NCBI GenBank assembly: GCA_002394235.1
Contig: DGTF01000065.1
Span: 8,840 to 63,546, forward strand
Source: Eubacterium sp. UBA4343
GTDB lineage: Bacteria; Bacillota; Clostridia; Lachnospirales; Lachnospiraceae
DNA length: 54,707 nt
Direction: 5' to 3'
The stretch's first letter is position 1; the number at the start of each line of letters is the position of its first letter. Of this stretch, positions 42,347 through 51,402 are shown in pieces. The position numbers were made by a program, and so were the translations under genes. The notes beneath the pieces are model-generated. The model was not told the DNA's origin. It did not search any database and was given only the letters and a program-made list of their open reading frames with translations.

Positions 42347-42405
42347 ATATCAAAGACGATTTCAAAGGACTTTCAGGAGACGATAACAATAATTAGGAGA
42401 TCGAG

Positions 42406-43242
42406 ATGTCAAAGTCAAGAAAGCCGGCGCTGTTTCAGATTCTGGGAGAGCTGTCAGGGAGCAGAAAACTGATCGGGAGCCTTGCAAAAAATGATTTTAA
42501 GACTAAATTTGCGGGCTCCTACCTTGGAAGAGTCTGGGCATTTGTTCAGCCGGTTGTCACCGTCTTTGTGTACTGGTTTGTATTCGAGAAGGCGCTGAAC
42601 GCGGGAACGCAGTCCACGAAGCAGGGGATTCCCGTTCCTTATGTGCTTTGGCTTGTCGCCGGCCTGGTTCCCTGGTTTTATTTCTCTGACGCGATGTCTG
42701 CGGGGACGAACGCGCTTCTTGAATACGACTATCTGGTCAAGAAGGTGGTGTTCCGGATCAGCGCGCTTCCGGTGGTGAAGGTAGTTTCGAGTCTGTTCGT
42801 GCATGCCTTTTTTGTCTGCTTTATGCTTGGCATGTATGTGGTGTACGGACTGTTCCCCGGCGTTTACGCCATTCAGCTCGTATATTACTCCTTCTGCATG
42901 TTCGTCTTCGTCCTTGCGGTGTCCTATCTGACAAGCGCGCTGGCAGTTTTCTTCCGGGATCTTGTACAGATCGTCAATATTATTCTGCAGGTTCAGATCT
43001 GGGCGACCCCGATCATGTGGAATATTGAGGCTGTGAGCTTTCCGCCGGCAGTCATTATGATCTTGAAATTTAATCCGATGTATTACATCGTCTGTGGGTA
43101 CAGAGATTCTCTGATCAACCACATTTGGTTCTTTCAGCGGCCGCAGCTGACGCTGTATTTCTGGTGCCTGACGCTATTTCTTCTGTTCGCCGGAGCTCAT
43201 GTGTTCCGGAAACTTCAGCCTCATTTTGCCGATATACTCTAA
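42406..43242 (+). CDS. wzm: ABC polysaccharide exporter permease, Wzm/TagG type
   Basis: 278 residues, six membrane helices, family ABC2_membrane: IGSLAKNDFKTKFAGSYLGR, VTVFVYWFVFEKALNAGTQS, AGLVPWFYFSDAMSAGTNAL and IIMWN-like QVQIWATPIMWNIEAVSFPP. It moves the undecaprenyl-linked glycan outward together with the ATPase encoded 174 bases downstream. AGGAGATCG precedes the ATG. Confidence 0.93.
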   Translation: MSKSRKPALFQILGELSGSRKLIGSLAKNDFKTKFAGSYLGRVWAFVQPVVTVFVYWFVFEKALNAGTQSTKQGIPVPYVLWLVAGLVPWFYFSDAMSAGTNALLEYDYLVKKVVFRISALPVVKVVSSLFVHAFFVCFMLGMYVVYGLFPGVYAIQLVYYSFCMFVFVLAVSYLTSALAVFFRDLVQIVNIILQVQIWATPIMWNIEAVSFPPAVIMILKFNPMYYIVCGYRDSLINHIWFFQRPQLTLYFWCLTLFLLFAGAHVFRKLQPHFADIL

Positions 43243-43416
43243 GAGGTATATTTCAGCGGCCGAGAAGGTACAGCAGAGCCCTCAGGCAAAGCGGCGGACA
43301 GGCCGATGTGTCAGTGTACGGAAGCCCCGGAGGACTCCGTATTGCTGAAGATCTGAATTCCGCAGGTACAGGGAATATGCCGCGGTATCAATTCCGGGAA
43401 AGGAAAACCGACCAGT

Positions 43417-44835
43417 ATGAGTGAAGAATACGCCATCCAGGTAAAGGATGTCAGCAAGCTTTATAAATTATACGACAAGCCGTCATACAGAATCCGCGAT
43501 GCGCTGGGACTTACGCGAAAGAAGCTATACCGGGAGCATTATGCGCTTCATCATATGAGTTTCAATGTGAAAAAGGGCGAGACCGTGGGACTGATCGGAA
43601 CCAACGGCGCCGGAAAATCCACGATTCTCAAGGTCATTACCGGAGTACTGAGCCCCTCGGAGGGTGAAGTGGTCATAAACGGCAGAATTTCCGCTCTGCT
43701 TGAGCTTGGCGCGGGCTTCAATATGGAGTACACGGGTATCGAAAATATCTATCTCAACGGCACCATGATCGGATTTTCGAAGGAAGAAATCGACCGGAGA
43801 ATGGACAGCATCCTGAAATTCGCGGACATCGGTGACTTTGTCTATCAGCCGGTAAAGACATATTCCAGCGGAATGTTTGTGCGGCTGGCATTTGCCGTCG
43901 CCATAAATATTGATCCTGAAATTCTGATCGTGGATGAAGCGCTGTCTGTGGGAGATGTTTTTTTTCAGGCGAAATGCTACAAGAAATTCGAGGACTTCAA
44001 GAAAGAGGGAAAAACGATCCTCTTCGTCAGTCATGATCTCGGAAGCATCTCCCGGTACTGTGACAGAGTCATCCTTCTGAATAAGGGGGTCAAGCTTTCC
44101 GAGGGCAAACCGAAGGACATGATTGATCTCTACAAAAAGGTCCTGGTTCATCAGGTTGACGAGGCTGCCGTACAGAACGGTGACGCTGACATTCACAGCA
44201 CAACCGGGAAACGTTCGCTCACGGGAGAGAACCATATCGGAGACAGCGCAGAGGATGGAGTGCGGGAAGGCAGAGCAGCGGAGACAGACGCGGACGGGTC
44301 ACCTGCCGATCGTTCGTCAGCCCATTACGGTGGAAAATGGATGGATCACTTCCAGATCAATCCGAATGTCAACGAGTACGGTGACGGACGGGCTAATATC
44401 ATTGACTATGGTATTGTGGACGATCAGGGGCAGCTGACCTCAACGATCATCAAGGGAACCCGCTTCACGATCCGCAGCAAGGTGCAGTTTAACGAAGAGA
44501 TACAGAGCCCGATCTTTACCTATGCATTCAAAAACCTTCAGGGAGTCGCGATCACCGGGACGAATACCATGTATGAAAAGAAGGATATCGGACTGGCGCA
44601 CAAGGGGGATGTCTATGTCGCGTCCTTTGAACAGGAGATGAACCTTCAGGGCGGGGAGTATCTGCTCTCCATCAGCTGTACGGGATATGAAAACGGAGGA
44701 TTTGTCGTATATCACAGGCTGTATGATGTCATCAATGTCACCGTAATCTCGGACAAGAACACCGTGGGATTTTATGATATGAATTCGGTTACCCGTGTGG
44801 AAAGGGTGGGCGGAAGACCGGAAAGCGTTGTATGA
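43417..44835 (+). CDS. wzt: ABC polysaccharide exporter ATPase, Wzt type with C-terminal domain
   Basis: 472 residues. Walker A GTNGAGKS (61-68), signature YSSGMFVRLAFA, Walker B ILIVDEALSVGD and the switch His in FVSHD. After residue 240 a poorly conserved linker (about 245-310) and a C-terminal beta-sandwich like the Wzt carbohydrate-binding domain (GTRFTIRSKVQFNEEIQSPI, DLNLQGGEYLLSISC-like). In such transporters this domain recognises the finished glycan end. It pairs with the permease just upstream. Confidence 0.93.
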   Translation: MSEEYAIQVKDVSKLYKLYDKPSYRIRDALGLTRKKLYREHYALHHMSFNVKKGETVGLIGTNGAGKSTILKVITGVLSPSEGEVVINGRISALLELGAGFNMEYTGIENIYLNGTMIGFSKEEIDRRMDSILKFADIGDFVYQPVKTYSSGMFVRLAFAVAINIDPEILIVDEALSVGDVFFQAKCYKKFEDFKKEGKTILFVSHDLGSISRYCDRVILLNKGVKLSEGKPKDMIDLYKKVLVHQVDEAAVQNGDADIHSTTGKRSLTGENHIGDSAEDGVREGRAAETDADGSPADRSSAHYGGKWMDHFQINPNVNEYGDGRANIIDYGIVDDQGQLTSTIIKGTRFTIRSKVQFNEEIQSPIFTYAFKNLQGVAITGTNTMYEKKDIGLAHKGDVYVASFEQEMNLQGGEYLLSISCTGYENGGFVVYHRLYDVINVTVISDKNTVGFYDMNSVTRVERVGGRPESVV

Positions 44836-44985
44836 GGCATCCGGCAGGCGCAAAATCCTGAACAGAGTAATATTGGAATGTACTCGTAAAAAGTATATAT
44901 AAGGCATCCGGCAAACACAGAGAAAAAGTGGAAATACCGATACGTGCAGTAACGATCTCGTCGGTCTCGCGCGGGGCAGGTGTGT

Positions 44986-47220
44986 ATGAAGGAACAGATC
45001 GGAAAGGTACAATTGCATATTCTGGGGGAAGATGAAATCCCTGCACCGGAGGTTCCGGGTGCTGCGAAGATCCCCGGAAAGGCAGCGTCAGAAATTTCCG
45101 GGACACAGAGGGAAAGGGCAGATGAGAAGGAACTGATGGAGGTCCTTAGAACCTGCCCGGAGGATCAGTACAGGTCTGTGCTGCAGGAACACAAGAACGA
45201 ATTCCTGCTTGAGGAGCTTTCAGGCCTGAGAGCAAATCTTGTGCGCGCCTTTGCCGTACCGGACGGCGCATCTGTTCTGGAAGCAGGCTGCGGGTGTGGC
45301 GCGATGACCGGTACACTGGCAGAAAAATACCGGGAGGTCGTCAGCTGGGATTCCGATGTGGAGCGATGCAGAATCAATGCGTACCGGAATAGAGACCGGG
45401 AGAATGTGACACTGTATGCCGGCGATTTCCGGGACTTTTGTAACGAAATCCATTCGGATCATCCCGGGAACAGCTTTGATCTTATCACCTGTATCGGTCC
45501 GATGCAGAAGGCTTCCCGGATTATCCCGGGAGATACGCCGTGCCGGGCTATGGTACATGAGCTTCTTTCTTTTCTTGCGCAGGATGGAATCCTGCTGATT
45601 CTCTTGAAGGAAATCCGGGAGTACCGTCAGCTGATGGAAGGCAGCGTGCTTTCCGGTTACCGGACCATCTTATACGAGATCCGTCCGGACGCGACATTCC
45701 CTATGGAGATCACAGGTGAAAGGTGGCTTTCGGAACATCATTACGGCGCGGAAGCCTGCGGGACGGAAGACGGCGGCAGACCTGCGCTTCTTCTGATTCA
45801 GGGCGCGCAGCGGGCAGCCGATACACTGTTGTACGCGAAGTTCTCCGGAGAAAGAGCGGGGAGATATGCTCTGTATACGGCTGTATATGAGAAGTATGGC
45901 GGATTGCCGAGCAGAGAGACAGGCGGCGTTGAAGCACCGGGCCTTTCAGATCAGATTGGCGAATGCGGACCGCAGCGCGCCGGAATGAACACAGATGGAA
46001 GCCAACGGTATGTGGAGAAGAGGGCGCTTACGAAGGCTGCAATTCCCCATGTGAGTCACATCAGCGAGCTCTCCGGAAAGCTTTCAGAGATGTACCGGGG
46101 AAGGTTGAAGATCAATCGCTGTGAGAAGACGGATATAACAGGAACCGTACGGATGGAATATCTCACCGGCGAGACTTTTGAGGAATATCTGGACCGGGTT
46201 CTTGCGAAGCAGGGACCGGATGCCTGTGAAAAGGCTCTTCTGGAGTATCTCGACATGGTTGTCCCGAAAGAGCTGGAGAGCGCGTTTGAGATGACAGATT
46301 CCTTCCGGGAAATCTTCGGGGAAATACCCGGGGAGTATGAAATACATTCTCTGAAGACGCTGCCGGTGTCGGACGTGGATCTGATTCCGGCAAATGTGAT
46401 CAGAAGCGGCGGGAGCAGCACCCTCATCGATTATGAGTGGAGCTTTGATTTTCCGGTTCCGTCAGATTTCCTGAGATACCGGATCCTCTTTTATTATCTG
46501 CGCTCCGACAAGAACAGGCAGGAGCTTGCTCAAAGCGGCATCTGGCAGAAAGCCGGACTGACCGGGCAGAAACGAAAAATATTCGCGGCAATGGAGGACT
46601 CTTTTCAGAAATGGCTCACGAGAGACAGAATCCCGGTGAGAGATCTTCGCGCCGGAATTTCGTCCGAAGTGTTACACACGGGAGACGGGGATCGGAGCCT
46701 GCGGGTATATTATCCGGCACGGGACGGGTCGGAAAACTATTCCGAGCTGCGTTCGTCGGACTATCTGATGAGGAATGGAAAGCTCTCCGCTGACCTTGAG
46801 GTTCCTCAGGGAATGACGATGATCCGTCTGGATCCGGGAGACCGGCCGGGAATTCTGCGCATCCGCAGTCTGACAATTGACGGAAGACCTCCGGAGCTTA
46901 TCCGCACAAATGGTATTCCGGTTTTCCGGGAATCAGAAGCCGGAGTGGAAGAGATCGGACCAGTTCCATCCGGAAGACCGGTATTTCTGTCCGCGATCTA
47001 TTTTGGCAGCGATGATCCGAATTTCACAATCAGATGGAACAGGGATCATTCATCGGCCAATTGTTCCCAGACAGTTTCCGTCGATTTCAGCTTCACGGAG
47101 GTGGAAGGTGATTTTATCCGTCCTCTTTTGGAGCTTCAGAGTCAGCGGGTGGCGTCCGCATCATCAAAACACCATAGAAATGGAGGATTTCTTCATCGGC
47201 TGAAGGGCCGGAAGAACTGA
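44986..47220 (+). CDS. SAM-dependent methyltransferase fused to unknown domains
   Basis: 744 residues; ATG 44986 (GTG 44980 possible) behind GGGGCAGG. A disordered start (1-45), then a Rossmann methyltransferase (about 75-210): VLEAGCGCGAMTGTLAEKY is the SAM site, EVVSWDSDVERCRINAY the acidic loop and YAGDFRDF the adenine part. A middle part (about 280-545) has the end of a kinase-like fold (STLIDYEWSFDFPVPSDFLR) such as aminoglycoside phosphotransferases have. The last 150 residues are beta-rich (TMIRLDPGDRPGILRIRSLT). Methyl or phospho-methyl capping of the glycan end is a known way to stop Wzt-dependent glycans, so this could be the capping enzyme (inference). Confidence 0.75.
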   Translation: MKEQIGKVQLHILGEDEIPAPEVPGAAKIPGKAASEISGTQRERADEKELMEVLRTCPEDQYRSVLQEHKNEFLLEELSGLRANLVRAFAVPDGASVLEAGCGCGAMTGTLAEKYREVVSWDSDVERCRINAYRNRDRENVTLYAGDFRDFCNEIHSDHPGNSFDLITCIGPMQKASRIIPGDTPCRAMVHELLSFLAQDGILLILLKEIREYRQLMEGSVLSGYRTILYEIRPDATFPMEITGERWLSEHHYGAEACGTEDGGRPALLLIQGAQRAADTLLYAKFSGERAGRYALYTAVYEKYGGLPSRETGGVEAPGLSDQIGECGPQRAGMNTDGSQRYVEKRALTKAAIPHVSHISELSGKLSEMYRGRLKINRCEKTDITGTVRMEYLTGETFEEYLDRVLAKQGPDACEKALLEYLDMVVPKELESAFEMTDSFREIFGEIPGEYEIHSLKTLPVSDVDLIPANVIRSGGSSTLIDYEWSFDFPVPSDFLRYRILFYYLRSDKNRQELAQSGIWQKAGLTGQKRKIFAAMEDSFQKWLTRDRIPVRDLRAGISSEVLHTGDGDRSLRVYYPARDGSENYSELRSSDYLMRNGKLSADLEVPQGMTMIRLDPGDRPGILRIRSLTIDGRPPELIRTNGIPVFRESEAGVEEIGPVPSGRPVFLSAIYFGSDDPNFTIRWNRDHSSANCSQTVSVDFSFTEVEGDFIRPLLELQSQRVASASSKHHRNGGFLHRLKGRKN

Positions 47221-47229
47221 ACAGCCTTT

Positions 47230-49416
47230 ATGATAAAGTACAATATTGATGAGACGAAAACAGATGAGGAAGTCCTGACCGCCGCCGGCTGGGCGGCATG
47301 GATCAGCGGAGAAGGTGAGGAGAAGGCTCTGACCCATACAGAAATCCGGGTGGAACGGAAGAGCGGGAGAGCGGTCGCTGCCGATATCAGAACCTTGTAC
47401 CGTTCTGATGTGATTCGCGCGCTTGGAGGCTCGGAAAGCGACGAGATGATGGGATTTCAGATCCGGTTCAGGAAGGAAGAGGACGAGAATCAGTACACCC
47501 TTATTTTTACCTCTCCGGACGGAACGGAATCGGAGAAATATCCGGTGGATTTCCGCACCGTAAACATGCTCAGCCGTCAGGAGAACCGCCATTATGAGGG
47601 AGCGGCAGACATGCTGAAGCATGTCAGCAGGCAGCTGATCGCGGATGATTTTCAATACCTGAGGCAGTTCGGCCCCAGAAGGTACGCGGGTCTTGTGGTC
47701 CGGAGAATGAACAGCTCCGACAAAATCCCCGCATATGAGAAATGGGCGAGACAGAACGATGTGAAAGCAGATGAGCTGGCAAGGCAGAGGAAATATCATT
47801 TCCGTTATGAGCCAAAGATAAGCGTCGTTATTCCGGCATACCGCACCAGAAAGAAATATCTCAGAGAGCTGCTGCAGTCGATCGGGAAGCAGACCTACAG
47901 GAAATGGCAGCTCTGCATCGCTGATGGCAGCGGTGAGGACGCCTGTGTAGAAGAAGTGGTGAAAAAATACACGGCAAGGGATCCTCGGATCTGCTACCGG
48001 AGGCTTGAAAAGAATGAGGGAATCTCCGGCAACACCAATGAAGCTCTGGAAATGGCCGACGGGGAGTATATCGTGCTCTGCGATCATGACGATGTGATTC
48101 CGCCAAACGCTCTTTTTGAGCTTGTGAAGGCGCTTCAGGACCGGGAGGTTGATATTGTATACACCGACGAAGACAAGATCTCCATGGATTCTTCAAGGCG
48201 TTTCGACCCGAACTTCAAGCCGGATTTCAATCCGGATCTCCTGTGCAGCACGAACTATATCTGCCACCTGTTTCTTTTTCCCAGAAGCTTCTATGAAAAG
48301 TACGGCGGTTTCCGGAAGGAATTCGACGGGGCGCAGGATTATGATCTGATTCTGCGATACACAGAAAAAGCTGGAAAAATCTGTCATATTCCGAAAATTC
48401 TCTATCACTGGAGAAGCCACTACGGCTCGACAGCGGACAACCCGGAGTCCAAATCCTATGCTTTTGAGAACGGAGCCAGGGCGGTCAGGGAGCATTACGA
48501 AAGACTCGGTATCCCTGCCCGCGTCGGGCATGGGGGATTGGCCGGTACTTATCATACCGTGTATGACTGGGGCGAAGAGCCCCTGATTTCGATCATTGTT
48601 CCGAATAAGGATCATGTCGGGGATCTGAAGAAATGCATGGATTCTGTCGACAGCAAATCGATCTATCGGAACTATGAATGGATCATTGTTGAGAACAACA
48701 GCACTGAGGAGGAGACATTCCGATATTACGATTCCATCCGGGACCGGAAGAATGTTACCGTTCTGACCTATAAGGGAGCGTTTAATTATTCCAGAATCAA
48801 CAACTTCGGAGTGAGACACGCCAGAGGGGAGCTTCTGCTGCTCCTGAATAATGACACGGAGATGATCCGCCCGGAGAGTCTGAAGGCGATGGCGGATCTC
48901 TGCCTTAGAGAAGATGTGGGGATCGCAGGAGCAAGGCTTCTGTATCCGGACCGCACGATTCAGCATGCCGGCGTCATCGTCGGATTCGGAGGCGTTGCGG
49001 GACATGCGTTCTGCAACCTCTCCTCCCGGGATCCGGGTTACATGGGCCGTGCCGTGATGACACAGGATTACAGCGCGGTTACCGCCGCCTGCCTTATGGT
49101 GAGAAAAGAAATTTTCGAGGCGGCGGGAGGACTCACGGAGGAGTATGCGGTCGCCTTCAACGACATTGATTTCTGCATGAAGGTCGGCGCGCTCGGAAAA
49201 CGTATTGTGTACGAGCCTTCCGCGGAGTTTTATCATTATGAGTCCAAATCGAGAGGGTCGGAGGATACCAGGGAAAAGGTAGAGAGATTCCGCTCCGAGG
49301 TGGAGCGCTTCGAGTCCACATGGAAGGATTTCCTGGCAAAGGGAGATCCCTGCTACAATCCGAACTTTTCTCTGACGATCGGACCATTCTGCCTTCGACA
49401 GGAGACCGGAAAATGA
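47230..49416 (+). CDS. Double GT2 glycosyltransferase, rhamnan-synthase-like (first copy)
   Basis: 728 residues. Residues 1-190 are an extra domain not present in the next gene (TDEEVLTAAGWAAWISGEGE). Then two GT-A parts: first at about 195-420 (SVVIPAYRTRKKYLRELLQS, VLCDHDDVIPPNAL, VYTDEDKIS), second at about 450-700 (ISIIVPNKDHVGDLKKCMDS, LLLNNDTEMIRPE, AFNDIDFCMKVG). Each has its own D-x-D-like site, so the protein can add two linkages in turn and may polymerise. It shares an ATGA overlap with the next gene, which is its paralogue. Weak ribosome binding site. Confidence 0.88.
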   Translation: MIKYNIDETKTDEEVLTAAGWAAWISGEGEEKALTHTEIRVERKSGRAVAADIRTLYRSDVIRALGGSESDEMMGFQIRFRKEEDENQYTLIFTSPDGTESEKYPVDFRTVNMLSRQENRHYEGAADMLKHVSRQLIADDFQYLRQFGPRRYAGLVVRRMNSSDKIPAYEKWARQNDVKADELARQRKYHFRYEPKISVVIPAYRTRKKYLRELLQSIGKQTYRKWQLCIADGSGEDACVEEVVKKYTARDPRICYRRLEKNEGISGNTNEALEMADGEYIVLCDHDDVIPPNALFELVKALQDREVDIVYTDEDKISMDSSRRFDPNFKPDFNPDLLCSTNYICHLFLFPRSFYEKYGGFRKEFDGAQDYDLILRYTEKAGKICHIPKILYHWRSHYGSTADNPESKSYAFENGARAVREHYERLGIPARVGHGGLAGTYHTVYDWGEEPLISIIVPNKDHVGDLKKCMDSVDSKSIYRNYEWIIVENNSTEEETFRYYDSIRDRKNVTVLTYKGAFNYSRINNFGVRHARGELLLLLNNDTEMIRPESLKAMADLCLREDVGIAGARLLYPDRTIQHAGVIVGFGGVAGHAFCNLSSRDPGYMGRAVMTQDYSAVTAACLMVRKEIFEAAGGLTEEYAVAFNDIDFCMKVGALGKRIVYEPSAEFYHYESKSRGSEDTREKVERFRSEVERFESTWKDFLAKGDPCYNPNFSLTIGPFCLRQETGK

Positions 49417-51281
49417 AGCTTGTATCGAAAACCTTTCATTACCTGAGAGAAAACGGCGTCCGCGATACCGGAAGAAAAATAAGCAACTGGTATCGGGTTC
49501 ACTTCACTGCGGAGAATGACTATAAGGCGTTTCGGAGAAGAAACGAGACGGGGACGCTGGAGCTGAGACGGCAGAGAGAACGCCGCTTTGAGCATCCGGT
49601 TACCTTCAGCATAGTCGTACCGCTCTACCGAACGCCGGAAAAATTTCTCAGAGAGCTGATCGAATCTGTGGAGAAGCAGACATATCCGCACTGGGAGCTC
49701 TGCCTGGCGGACGGAAGCATCGCGGGAAAAAAGATAGTGAATCCGGAAGGGGAGAGGCAGGCCGCTCCCGCCGTGAGTCCTCTACGTGATATTCTTGAGG
49801 AATACGTCCGGAAGGATTCCAGGATAAAAGTGAAGTACCTGGAGGAGAATGCGGGAATATCGGGAAATACGAATGCCGCGCTGGAGATGGCTGCCGGTGA
49901 TTTCATGGTGCTGTGCGATCATGACGATCTGCTTGCGCCGGATGCGCTTTATGAATGCGCCGACGCCGTCAGTAAGGACCCGGAAATAGATATCCTCTAC
50001 ACAGACGAAGATAAAATCAGCTACAGAGGAGACCGATATCTGGAACCGAATTTCAAGCCGGACTTCAATCCAGATCTTCTGTGCAGCACAAATTATATCT
50101 GTCACCTTTTTGTATTCCGGAGATGGCTCTATGAACAGTGCGGCGGGTTTCATTCGGAATTTGACGGGGCGCAGGATCAGGATCTGATTCTGCGTTATAC
50201 GGAAAAGGCCGGAAGAATCTGTCATATTCCCAAAGTACTGTACCACTGGAGGAAAAGTCCGGATTCCACCGCGGCTGACCCTGAGCATAAGCGCTACGCC
50301 TTCGAAAACGGCGCAAAGGCAGTAACTGCTCATTACCGGAGGATCGGTGTTCCAGCAGAGGCCCGGATCGGAGAGGTGCTGGGCGTATACCGCACGGTTT
50401 ACAGCTGGACGGAACAGCCGCTTGTGTCCATCATCGTCCCGAATAAGGATCATATTGAAGATCTGAGACGATGCATCGAATCTGTGGAAGAAAAATCTGT
50501 GTACCGGAATTTTGAGTGGATCATTGTAGAAAACAACAGCACGGAAGAACAGACCTTTTCTTATTATGAAGAGCTGAAGAAAAAGGCAAATACCCGGGTA
50601 GTGGTCTGGAAGGGCCCGTTTAATTTTTCCGCGATTAATAATTTCGGAGCCGGATTCTCGAGAGGAACGTACCTTTGGCTCCTGAATAACGATACAGAGA
50701 TGATCCGGCCGGAGAGCATGAAGGATATGCTTGATATCTGCATGCGCAGCGATGTGGGAATCGTCGGCGCAAAGCTGTACTATCCGGATGACACCATTCA
50801 GCACGCGGGAGTGATCATTGGAGCCGGCGGAATTGCCGGGCACATGTTCACAGGACTGGGACGCGGACTGGCAGGATACGGACTCCGGGCCATCTGCACC
50901 CAGGATCTGAATGCGGTAACAGCGGCATGTATGATGGTAAAAAAAGAGGTGTACGACAGGGTCGGAGGTCTGGATGAGAAATTTCAGGTCGCGTTCAATG
51001 ACATCGATTTCTGTCTGCGTGTCCGGAGGGAGGGATATCTGGTCGTATATGACGCAGGTGCGGAATTCTACCATTTCGAATCAAAATCCAGAGGCCAGGA
51101 CAACACGGGGGAAAAACTGAAGAGATTCCAGTCGGAGATAAACCGGTTCGCGGAGAGATGGAAGGATCTGCTTGTTCAGGGAGATCCTTATTATAATCCA
51201 AATCTTTCGATCAGGCAGGCAGATTTCAAACTCCGGGTGGGAGATGAGAAGTGGGAGCTTCCGGTTGTGTTCCGGGAATAA
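49413..51281 (+). CDS. Double GT2 glycosyltransferase, rhamnan-synthase-like (second copy)
   Basis: 622 residues. Start ATG 49413 overlaps the stop before it (ATGA). The two GT-A parts match those of the preceding protein closely along the whole length (both have DPNFKPDFNPDLLCSTNYIC or EPNFKPDFNPDLLCSTNYIC and FDGAQD(Y/Q)DLILRYTEKA). The N-terminus is only about 70 residues before the first GT domain. The pair looks like a tandem duplication. It closes the locus. Confidence 0.9.
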   Translation: MKLVSKTFHYLRENGVRDTGRKISNWYRVHFTAENDYKAFRRRNETGTLELRRQRERRFEHPVTFSIVVPLYRTPEKFLRELIESVEKQTYPHWELCLADGSIAGKKIVNPEGERQAAPAVSPLRDILEEYVRKDSRIKVKYLEENAGISGNTNAALEMAAGDFMVLCDHDDLLAPDALYECADAVSKDPEIDILYTDEDKISYRGDRYLEPNFKPDFNPDLLCSTNYICHLFVFRRWLYEQCGGFHSEFDGAQDQDLILRYTEKAGRICHIPKVLYHWRKSPDSTAADPEHKRYAFENGAKAVTAHYRRIGVPAEARIGEVLGVYRTVYSWTEQPLVSIIVPNKDHIEDLRRCIESVEEKSVYRNFEWIIVENNSTEEQTFSYYEELKKKANTRVVVWKGPFNFSAINNFGAGFSRGTYLWLLNNDTEMIRPESMKDMLDICMRSDVGIVGAKLYYPDDTIQHAGVIIGAGGIAGHMFTGLGRGLAGYGLRAICTQDLNAVTAACMMVKKEVYDRVGGLDEKFQVAFNDIDFCLRVRREGYLVVYDAGAEFYHFESKSRGQDNTGEKLKRFQSEINRFAERWKDLLVQGDPYYNPNLSIRQADFKLRVGDEKWELPVVFRE

Positions 51282-51402
51282 TATTTTTATATCATAAATC
51301 CCTGCTGTATAGTATAATATAGGTAACTCATTACGGAAATAAGTCGGGGAAAGTGCGGCAGTTATATTACTCAAAATATGGATTGTGCAGAAGGGAGATC
51401 TT

